Positions 5,465-10,935 of a stretch of DNA of 10,935 bases are shown in pieces. This DNA is from Bacteroidales bacterium UBA6397 (GTDB taxonomy: Bacteria; Bacteroidota; Bacteroidia; Bacteroidales; UBA932): assembly GCA_002439875.1 (NCBI GenBank), contig DJQB01000014.1, forward strand, positions 1-10,935, read 5' to 3'. The notes beneath the pieces are model-generated. The model did no database searches. It saw only the letters and a list, made by a program, of their open reading frames with translations, and was not told the DNA's origin. Numbering within the stretch: the stretch's first letter is position 1; every line of letters starts with the position of its first letter. Position numbers and translations under genes: made by a program.

Positions 5465-8146
5465 CTAATCAAGAAGCATGAATCCTGCCCAGTAATATGG
5501 ATCAGGGTAGCGTTTGCGGACAGCCGAGCGGGCTTTACGGAAGGCATCGTGCATGTCATTACCTCCACGGACTAACGCACGGTAGAACTCGGTCATGAAG
5601 AGCGAGGAGGCCACATCACTGGCCTCACCGATATTGACAAGAATATGGCGGACGCCGGCTTTCTTAAAGGCTCTTTGAATGCCATAGATGCCTTCCGGGG
5701 TCACATGCCCGAGACCGGTCTCGCATGCTGACAGGCAGACAAGGGATGTTCCGCTCAGATCCATAGCGGCGATCTCGGCGGCGGTAAGTCTCTGGCCACC
5801 GGACATCACCAGACCGGACATATTCATGGTTTTTCGGTAGACGCTGGATTTGTTTTCCCCGTCTTCCGGCTCGTAATAGAAACCATGAGTCGCCAAGTGG
5901 ATCACGTCTGCGGATTTCCCGTCAAGGGCGAGGAATGCGTCACGGGTGCCTTGTGAGCCGGAATATTCAGTGACAGAGTGTTTCTTCAGAGTTCTTGCGA
6001 TGTCCTTCAGTTCTGATTCCGTGGCTGGCAAGGACGAATGGGCATCACCATAGTCCAGATTCCCGAACAGGCTTGCCGTGAGGTGTTCTCCAGCACTTTT
6101 GACATTTTGCTTGATGGCCACCAAATCTCTGGCGGAAGACAATCTTACCACATTGTAGACATCACCGAAGCACCTTCCGTCAGGCATCGGGAATGATTCG
6201 ATCGGAATCAGATGGAAATGGCCTGAAGGGACAAAGTAGAGGTCGTCACCTGGATTGAGGTAAGATGAAAGCCTGTCAATCATGGTCTTGACCTCTGGGG
6301 ATGAAAGCGCTTCGGAGAAATCAGAGCCTCTCTCAACATTCTCGCATAGACGGACAAGCTCCGCATGGCGGCATCCTTTCCGGACGATGTACGCCGTGTA
6401 TGGATGGATGCCGTCATCCGACTTGAAATCGGCCATGTCCACAATCACATCATTATCGTCAAGCGAATCCTTAATCATTGATGCTCCAATGTTCAGGAAT
6501 TCACCGGTTTCCCTGTATGCGGAACTCTGGACGGCAAGTTTCGCGTCCGCCACTAGCAAGTCCCCACACAGGGCCGCGCTGGCCGCATGGTCCACTCCGG
6601 CACGACTTTCCATCGCCGCCAGATTTTGCTGCATGCCCATCAATCTGTAGAACAGAGCCTTGTCTTCGGATGTCCCGTCCCGCCGAATTTTTTCCGAAGC
6701 GTCTATCTCGGAAGATAGAAGGAGACCTTTGGACAAAAGCAATGCCTCCCAGGCCGAATCCGAGAAGGAATCACCGGTGTGCTTAGCCTTAAGGCCGAAC
6801 GCAGTCATCGCGAATGTCACTTTCAGCATGTCGTCAAGGTAATGGTCTCGGGTTTCAGAAGGAAGAAAGCGAAGACGCTCGGTGATTTTCCTCGTCAGAC
6901 GCCTTTCAACTTCCATGTAATCTGAACTACCCTCCTCGATTTTGCCCGAATATGCCCGTATGTTTGCTAGGTTAAGCAAGGCGGTTGTGGTGGCGTCAGA
7001 CTCCTCGCTGTAGACCTTGCCGCAATATTCATAATACTCTGAATATAACGCCTCGCTTTCCGACAGACGCCCGGCCTGATACAGTGCGGCGGCACGGAGA
7101 GGCACAAGGTTCATCCTCTCACGCAGAGCGTTCTGTCCGACTGCCGCCATGGCGGAATCCACAGACGCGTAAATGTCTGCCGCATTGTTCCACCGCCCCA
7201 GTCGTCCGTTCAGCATTCCTTTGAGCATCAAGTGTCTGGCGTTCAAGATCGGATCTTTCATCGGAACTCCTCCGTTAGCCATTATCGAATCGGCATAGGA
7301 CAGACATCTTGCAGTGTCCAGACTCTTCTCATAGACTTCGGCGATGTTGAAATATGCCAGCCCCAGATCCTGATTTCCGCCAGCCTTCAGAATGTCAAGC
7401 ATCCGCTGGCTACAGTCAAGAGCGTCTCCGAATTCCTTTCTGGACATGGACAGATGGCGCAACTTTCCGAGGACTGCGTACAACTCATTGTCGTGACCGG
7501 AATTGTCAAGTGTCCTCAAAGACTCCCTGTACAATGTTTCCGCCTGCGAGGCGTGTCCGGCATTCAACGCATTGTCAGCCAGGATGACGCCGCATTCCAC
7601 CTTTGTCATCGTGTCGGCGGTGGCACGCATCAAGGAATCCACCTGGACGAACAGCGGGGTGATCCGATCCACCATTCCGTATTTGGCATAAATGGCGTAC
7701 TTGTTCTTGATGATGTCCAGCGTCTCTGTGTCCATTCCCGGCTGAAGCTTGGCATAGGCTGTGTCGAGGCACTCCAGAGCGCCATCCAGATCCCAGCGAT
7801 GCTCCTTCAAATACGAAAGCAGCGTCAATGAACTGACCGCCCAAGCCTGTTCCCTGGCTTTACGATACCAAACCAAAGAACTGTCCAACGCGCTCTCGGC
7901 CTCCGAGAACCCGCTTACATCCATCTTGTCGGTGGCCTCTTGGTACCAGCTCAGCCCAAGATAGCGGCAAAGGGTAACGCTCAGCGATGAATCGGCGAAC
8001 GGCAAGGCCGCGTTAAAGAATTCACGGCCTTTCATGTAGTCGGTCTGGAACGCGTTCACACCAGCCTTCAGCATCTCATTGGCATAGTCCAGAGAATCCT
8101 TGACCGGTTCCTGCGCCCGGACTGACATGGACATCGCCGCGAACAA
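5465..8146 (-). CDS. Exported TPR-CHAT (caspase-fold) protease
   Basis: The open frame from TTG at 8146 codes for 893 residues. It starts inside a signal peptide (MSMSVRAQEP, likely cut after VRA), followed by about 400 residues of TPR-like helical repeats (helix pairs such as AETLYRESLRTL, LGLAYFNIAEVYEKS and SEALYSEYYEYCG), a helical linker, and a C-terminal CHAT domain (about 600-893). The CHAT catalytic pair is visible: H754 in HLATHG and C808 in LSACETG; the domain ends with the typical YYWAGF. CHAT proteases are separase/caspase relatives that usually cut specific partner proteins when the TPR part senses a signal. The natural start is probably the ATG at 8193, which overlaps the stop of the preceding gene, but it is one base out of frame through a T7 run (separate entry). 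It is the last gene of the operon, so its likely partners are the sigma/anti-sigma pair upstream. The substrate is unknown. Confidence 0.88.
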   Translation of the reverse strand: MFAAMSMSVRAQEPVKDSLDYANEMLKAGVNAFQTDYMKGREFFNAALPFADSSLSVTLCRYLGLSWYQEATDKMDVSGFSEAESALDSSLVWYRKAREQAWAVSSLTLLSYLKEHRWDLDGALECLDTAYAKLQPGMDTETLDIIKNKYAIYAKYGMVDRITPLFVQVDSLMRATADTMTKVECGVILADNALNAGHASQAETLYRESLRTLDNSGHDNELYAVLGKLRHLSMSRKEFGDALDCSQRMLDILKAGGNQDLGLAYFNIAEVYEKSLDTARCLSYADSIMANGGVPMKDPILNARHLMLKGMLNGRLGRWNNAADIYASVDSAMAAVGQNALRERMNLVPLRAAALYQAGRLSESEALYSEYYEYCGKVYSEESDATTTALLNLANIRAYSGKIEEGSSDYMEVERRLTRKITERLRFLPSETRDHYLDDMLKVTFAMTAFGLKAKHTGDSFSDSAWEALLLSKGLLLSSEIDASEKIRRDGTSEDKALFYRLMGMQQNLAAMESRAGVDHAASAALCGDLLVADAKLAVQSSAYRETGEFLNIGASMIKDSLDDNDVIVDMADFKSDDGIHPYTAYIVRKGCRHAELVRLCENVERGSDFSEALSSPEVKTMIDRLSSYLNPGDDLYFVPSGHFHLIPIESFPMPDGRCFGDVYNVVRLSSARDLVAIKQNVKSAGEHLTASLFGNLDYGDAHSSLPATESELKDIARTLKKHSVTEYSGSQGTRDAFLALDGKSADVIHLATHGFYYEPEDGENKSSVYRKTMNMSGLVMSGGQRLTAAEIAAMDLSGTSLVCLSACETGLGHVTPEGIYGIQRAFKKAGVRHILVNIGEASDVASSLFMTEFYRALVRGGNDMHDAFRKARSAVRKRYPDPYYWAGFMLLD

Positions 8147-8151
8147 AAAAA
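8145..8151 (-). repeat. T7 homopolymer in signal-peptide coding region
   Basis: Seven A on the plus strand (seven T on the coding strand) located exactly where the signal-peptide frame and the CHAT frame separate. Gain of one T (or loss of two) joins the two frames. A P-site phenylalanine tRNA on TTT could also slip back by one base here. Confidence 0.7.
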
Positions 8152-8169
8152 CGCCGCGACGGACAGCAT

Positions 8170-8193
8170 ACGTTTATTCATACGTTTATTCAT
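8170..8193 (-). repeat. 12-bp tandem duplication of the CHAT start region
   Basis: The coding strand has ATGAATAAACGT twice in a row, followed by a third ATG, giving MNKRMNKRM. The first copy overlaps the stop of the upstream gene (ATGAATAA, 8-base overlap). Three in-frame ATG codons (8193, 8181, 8169) are therefore available; the repeat looks recent because the copies are identical. Confidence 0.85.
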
Positions 8194-8686
8194 TGGTTTT
8201 CAAAATTTTAGTTTCTAATTCATCGAGTCTTGACAAGACGTCCTTGATGATGATCCTTGAATATTCAATCTCCTCATCGGAAGTAGTCGGCGCTGCCGGA
8301 TGGAAGATTTCCATCGTGTCCGCCGCTATCGCCCGCCGTGTTTCCATGATCCTTTCGCTCGCCCCAGCCATGTCACCGGCCTGAATGAGCGAGTCAATCT
8401 TCTCAAGGACAGCATCGTAAGACAGAGCGCCCCTAAGCGCCGGCTCTTTCCGGACAGTCTCTGAAGGATTCCTCCAAAACAAGATCACGCCCAACGCCAC
8501 GCAAGCCGCGGAAGCCAGCGAAATCATCATAATTCTTGTGCGGCCGCTTTTCCTTGAATATCCAGACGAATATTCATTCTCCCATTCCGACATCTTCTCC
8601 CGCTTTTCCGCAATGTCCCGGACCGCATCGGCTATGCCGTCTGTCAAGGCATCTTTGGGTGTGTTTTCCATCTCTTTCATATTCAT
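8186..8686 (-). CDS. Single-pass membrane protein, putative anti-sigma factor
   Basis: A 166-residue protein without a family I can name. The N-terminal 50 residues are charged and probably cytoplasmic; a hydrophobic helix (about 52-71, MMISLASAACVALGVILFW) follows; the C-terminal 95 residues, rich in predicted helix (SYDAVLEKIDSLIQAGDMAGASERIMETRRAI and a final helix rich in E, L and K), would lie in the periplasm. That layout, plus a position 5 bases after an ECF sigma gene, is typical of membrane anti-sigma factors, which hold sigma with the cytoplasmic part and release it when the periplasmic part is cut. There is no zinc HxxxCxxC motif. Several basic residues sit just outside the membrane (WRNPSETVRK, ALRG), possible cut sites for an arginine/lysine-specific metacaspase. 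The role is inferred from topology and context only. Its stop overlaps the probable CHAT start. An alternative ATG is at 8680. Confidence 0.75.
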   Translation of the reverse strand: MNMKEMENTPKDALTDGIADAVRDIAEKREKMSEWENEYSSGYSRKSGRTRIMMISLASAACVALGVILFWRNPSETVRKEPALRGALSYDAVLEKIDSLIQAGDMAGASERIMETRRAIAADTMEIFHPAAPTTSDEEIEYSRIIIKDVLSRLDELETKILKTNE

Positions 8687-8691
8687 GCGTT

Positions 8692-9339
8692 TTATCGGTT
8701 GGCATATTCAGGGACCTTGATCCCCGCTTCGGCGAATTTGTCGAGAATCCGCGCCCTGAGGATCGCCATGCACTTGGCTTTCGCGCTCTTGACTCCGTTG
8801 TATGTCTTGCTTTCAGGGCGTTCCTCCTGGATCTGCTCAAGAGTCATGTCGTGGTAGTAGAACATGGTCAGAATTTCCCGGCATCGTGGAGGGAGCAGCA
8901 TTACCGACTGTTTTATGATCATTTTCCTCATCGCATCCTTGTCATCGGCCCACCAAAGGACGCTGTCGTCGTCAAGCTCGCCGGCGATTAGCAGAATCTT
9001 CCCTTTTGACCTCAGGACCTCATGGTACAGGTTCTTGGCGATCCGCAGGAAATATCCTCCCAAGTCGGGAACCTCCGTCGCCTGCCCGCCCCGCCTGGTG
9101 GCATAGACTTTCCCGTCATTTACGAATATCTGTCCGCTTTCGATCTTCTCCCACAAAAGCACGAACGCATCCTGAAAGAGATCTTTCCTCTCCGCTTCCG
9201 AAAGATGCTCGAAATTAGCGGCTTGCCTGTCGAAACGATCGCGGCATTGCAAGTACAGGCGCTTTTGGGCCTCCTCGCTTCCAGAGTGGGCTCCCTCGAC
9301 GCATCTGCGATCAGAATATTTCCACAAAGGCCAAGTCAT
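8692..9339 (-). CDS. ECF-type sigma-70 family RNA polymerase sigma factor
   Basis: A 215-residue protein with region 2 at about 22-112 (RKDLFQDAFVLLWEKI, then YFLRIAKNLYHEVLR) and region 4 at about 145-195 (LPPRCREILTMFYYHDMTLEQIQEE, then NGVKSAKAKCMAILRAR, the -35-binding helix-turn-helix). Compared with a usual ECF factor there are some 20 extra residues (about 69-95, with a run GKVYATRRGGQATEV) between the two region 2 helices. ECF factors direct RNA polymerase to a small set of promoters and are commonly held by a membrane anti-sigma factor. The ATG at 9339 overlaps the stop of the caspase gene (TAATG), so translation is likely coupled; the anti-sigma-like gene follows after 5 bases. Target promoters are unknown. 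Confidence 0.92.
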   Translation of the reverse strand: MTWPLWKYSDRRCVEGAHSGSEEAQKRLYLQCRDRFDRQAANFEHLSEAERKDLFQDAFVLLWEKIESGQIFVNDGKVYATRRGGQATEVPDLGGYFLRIAKNLYHEVLRSKGKILLIAGELDDDSVLWWADDKDAMRKMIIKQSVMLLPPRCREILTMFYYHDMTLEQIQEERPESKTYNGVKSAKAKCMAILRARILDKFAEAGIKVPEYANR

Positions 9340-10223
9340 TATCTTTTGAATATTTCCGAGAAACGCCGCTTGTCCGTCTCTCCTGTCAGGACGGGCGTTT
9401 GCGGGTACCTCCCTTTCACATCGCTCCTTTGGTAGTAAGCGTCAAGCGTCCGCACCAAGGTTTCATTATCCATTCCCTTCATTTCCGGCCAAAGGGAGTA
9501 CAGCGCCCGGGTGAGCTTGCCATGTCCGTCAGGATGCTCCTGATTGAGTTGATAGTCAAGGCAGGAGCTGAGGGTCAGCCACCGCTCCGGAATCCGCTTC
9601 CTTTTGTTCGCCCTATGCTTCCCCGGGATGATGAAGTTGTCATACACTCCGCGCACTGTGCCACCGCTTTTGGCGGGTTTCCTTGTCGAGTCCCCAGCAT
9701 GGCACGCGTCAACCACCACGGCGATCACTCCGCACTCCCCTACTTTTTTACGAATATTCGTGAGCAATACCCCGATCTCGTCATCGCAAAGATGTCTCTC
9801 CCCGTGGTCCTTGTCGCAGTACTTCCTGTAAGCGTCATAAGGAATCCACGACTCGTCCCAACCGTCCTCCTCGTCGCCATCGACATCCGTCATCCGCTGC
9901 CCGTGGCCCGAGAAATGAATATACACCGTGTCGCCATCTGCGCATCTTTCCGCCAAGGCCTTGAACTCCACGACAATGGCGGATTTGGTCGCTTCTTTTT
10001 GCTCAAGAGTGACAATGTCGCGGAAACTGTTCAGTTTCAGCATCTCCACAACCATCCTGACATCCCGGTCCCCGCTTATCCTGATCCACTCCGGATCCTC
10101 GTAAGTCCCGATCCCAATGACCAAAGCCCGTCTTGTCCCGGCAAGGGAAGACAGGCATAATGTCATCAGCAACAGTATTAAGGTGGTTTTTCTGTAATCA
10201 GTCACAATTATATTATCTGTCAC
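9339..10223 (-). CDS. Exported caspase-family (metacaspase/C14) protease
   Basis: Up to 294 residues from a GTG at 10223; a GTG six codons later (10205) also gives a good signal peptide (RKTT, then LILLLMTLCLSSLAG), so the start is uncertain. The mature part is a p20-like caspase domain: RRALVIGIGTY (strand 1), the catalytic histidine H107 in HFSGHG, the acidic DVDGDEEDGWDE loop characteristic of metacaspases, and the catalytic C174 in VVVDACHAGD. Metacaspases usually cut after arginine or lysine and often need calcium. No extra domains follow, only a C-terminal tail with TLSSCLDYQLNQE and ALYSLWPEM (p10-like). With its signal peptide it should act in the periplasm or outside. It is first of four tightly packed genes and overlaps the sigma start by one base. 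The role is inferred to be proteolysis linked to sigma release or a downstream effector. Confidence 0.9.
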   Translation of the reverse strand: MTDNIIVTDYRKTTLILLLMTLCLSSLAGTRRALVIGIGTYEDPEWIRISGDRDVRMVVEMLKLNSFRDIVTLEQKEATKSAIVVEFKALAERCADGDTVYIHFSGHGQRMTDVDGDEEDGWDESWIPYDAYRKYCDKDHGERHLCDDEIGVLLTNIRKKVGECGVIAVVVDACHAGDSTRKPAKSGGTVRGVYDNFIIPGKHRANKRKRIPERWLTLSSCLDYQLNQEHPDGHGKLTRALYSLWPEMKGMDNETLVRTLDAYYQRSDVKGRYPQTPVLTGETDKRRFSEIFKR

Positions 10224-10235
10224 TTGGCTTTAATG

Positions 10236-10307
10236 CTTTCGGCCACTAAACTCTACTCACTTTCGGTCTCTGAGTTCTACTCACTTTCGGTCACTGAGCT
10301 TGTCGAA
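10236..10307. repeat. Three imperfect 24-bp tandem repeats
   Basis: Units at 10236-10259, 10260-10283 and 10284-10307 each begin CTTTCGG and share the pattern CTTTCGG, YCWCTRAR, then CTCTACTCA or TTCTACTCA; the third unit diverges at its end (CTTGTCGAA). They sit in the 128-base gap between the upstream sigma gene and the caspase gene, ending 13 bases from the caspase GTG. The third unit resembles, from memory, a CACTTCGACAAGCTCAGTG-type dispersed repeat seen in many bacterial genomes. It may be an intergenic mobile repeat or a set of regulator-binding sites. Confidence 0.8.
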
Positions 10308-10351
10308 GTGCCGCCCCAGCAAATCACATCCTCCGCAAAGATAACGTTTTT

Positions 10352-10885
10352 TTATCCGATTCTCTTCCTTTTCGCCGAAGACAGATAACATTCCCTGAAC
10401 TGAATGACCGCCCGATGCCTTATGTTGTAGACATTAGGCACACTGGTATGCCAAAGCTCCGCCACCTCCTTAGCCTCGTACCCACGCAGGACAAGAAGAT
10501 TCACCGCCTCCGCATACCGAGGATTAGGCATGGCGTCAAGAGTCATACGCACATCCACCCGATCCGTCACGTCCTTAGACGAACAGGATGTCCACTCATC
10601 CAGACTCTCCCCCGGCAAAGTGGAGAACCACCTTCTGTGCCCGATAAAGAACCGCCATGCCACTGTCGACAACCAAGTCTTCAGCGAGCACCCGTTCCGA
10701 GCGTCGAAAGTACTAAGCCTCCTCCAGTCATCCTGAGCCAGAAAGAGATAAAGTTCACTGACCATCTCATCGAATTCCACACGCCCGTTGAACACCCTGT
10801 GCCGGATAGTTTCCAACATCCCCCTGAGTTCACCATAAAAGAACCCCACGATGATCTCCTCATCGTAAAAATCTGACAGTATCAT
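10352..10885 (-). CDS. Sigma-70 family (ECF-like) sigma factor
   Basis: A 177-residue protein with ATG at 10885. Region 2 is at about 38-85 (FDEMVSELYLFLAQ, then LKTWLSTVAWRFFIGHRR) and region 4 at about 115-165 (NPRYAEAVNLLVLRGYEAKEVAELW, then SVPNVYNIRHRAVIQF as the recognition helix). It is short, with no region 1.1 or 3, as in ECF factors, but is not closely similar to the second sigma factor of the locus. It lies 128 bases upstream of the caspase gene on the same strand; it may be the first gene of the same transcript or may drive the caspase operon from a promoter in the repeat-bearing gap. No membrane anti-sigma gene directly follows it. Confidence 0.85.
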   Translation of the reverse strand: MILSDFYDEEIIVGFFYGELRGMLETIRHRVFNGRVEFDEMVSELYLFLAQDDWRRLSTFDARNGCSLKTWLSTVAWRFFIGHRRWFSTLPGESLDEWTSCSSKDVTDRVDVRMTLDAMPNPRYAEAVNLLVLRGYEAKEVAELWHTSVPNVYNIRHRAVIQFRECYLSSAKRKRIG

Positions 10886-10887
10886 AA

Positions 10888-10910
10888 GAGTAAAATTACT
10901 TTGTTTACTC
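10888..10910. promoter_or_regulatory. Inverted repeat upstream of the sigma gene
   Basis: GAGTAAA (10888-10894) and TTTACTC (10904-10910) are exact reverse complements 9 bases apart, and a nested AGTAA-AA-TTACT symmetry lies within. It begins 3 bases from the sigma ATG. A weak -7-like TAATTTTA (minus strand) lies inside it. A regulator bound here, perhaps the locus itself, could block initiation. Confidence 0.35.
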
Positions 10911-10935
10911 CCTTCACTACTGTCCGGAGAAAAAT

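Larger units (their letters stand above)
8145..8193 (-). other. Out-of-frame true 5' end of the CHAT gene
   Basis: From the ATG at 8193 the minus strand reads MNKRMNKRMLSVAAFF, an ideal signal-peptide start, then leaves the CHAT frame in a run of seven T (8151-8145). With eight T it would continue as LFAAMSMSVRAQEP into the CHAT protein without a break, giving a complete n-, h- and c-region and cleavage site. The TTG start at 8146 alone lacks the basic n-region. Hence this is either an off-phase allele, a slippage site, or a single-base sequence error. Confidence 0.75.

Noticed and set aside
9399..10160. 253-residue plus-strand open frame opposite the caspase gene
   Set aside because: The minus-strand frame has an intact caspase domain with catalytic residues; the plus frame is its shadow.
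10236..10307. CRISPR array
   Set aside because: The 24-bp units are directly adjacent with no spacers and only three imperfect copies.
5465..10885. A type III-E CRISPR (Craspase) locus, suggested by TPR-CHAT plus ECF sigma
   Set aside because: No Cas7-11, Cas1/Cas2 or repeat-spacer array is present, and the proteases carry signal peptides; only the protease-sigma logic is similar.

Overview
The window looks like chromosomal DNA of a Gram-negative Bacteroidota bacterium, probably order Bacteroidales. The reasons are TTTG / TAnnTTTG promoter-like elements, no Shine-Dalgarno sites before most starts, several exported or lipid-anchored enzymes, ECF-type sigma factors, and a RhuM-Fic fusion of a kind common in that group. 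No rRNA, tRNA, CRISPR array, transposase or phage gene was seen.

Left part (1-3312): the extreme left edge carries a leftward promoter-like element with a ten-C (G on the transcribed strand) run in its spacer, serving a gene outside the window. Then come a leftward pair, a NUDIX nucleotide hydrolase and a lipoprotein nitroreductase. Divergent from the pair is a lipoprotein version of peptide deformylase. A 293-base gene-free stretch with an inverted repeat and an intrinsic terminator precedes a rightward RhuM-Fic/Doc fusion gene.

Middle (3313-5459): a rightward ftsH-type membrane AAA+ zinc protease. Its promoter region holds a perfect 13-bp inverted repeat, and its protein resembles Clostridia-type FtsH more than the usual Bacteroidales form.

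Right part (5465-10885, all leftward, the most interesting region): in transcription order, a sigma-70 family factor, three 24-bp tandem repeats, an exported caspase-fold (metacaspase/C14) protease, an ECF sigma factor, a single-pass membrane protein placed and shaped like an anti-sigma factor, and a large exported TPR-CHAT protease. The last four genes overlap or lie within 5 bases of each other, so they are almost certainly one translationally coupled operon. My inference is a proteolysis-controlled envelope signalling module, in which two different exported caspase-fold proteases act with a sigma / membrane anti-sigma pair. It recalls, without being homologous as a system to, the TPR-CHAT / Csx30 / sigma circuit of type III-E CRISPR. 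The 5' end of the CHAT gene holds a seven-T run that puts the natural start and signal peptide out of frame by one base: a phase-variation switch, slippage site or sequence error.
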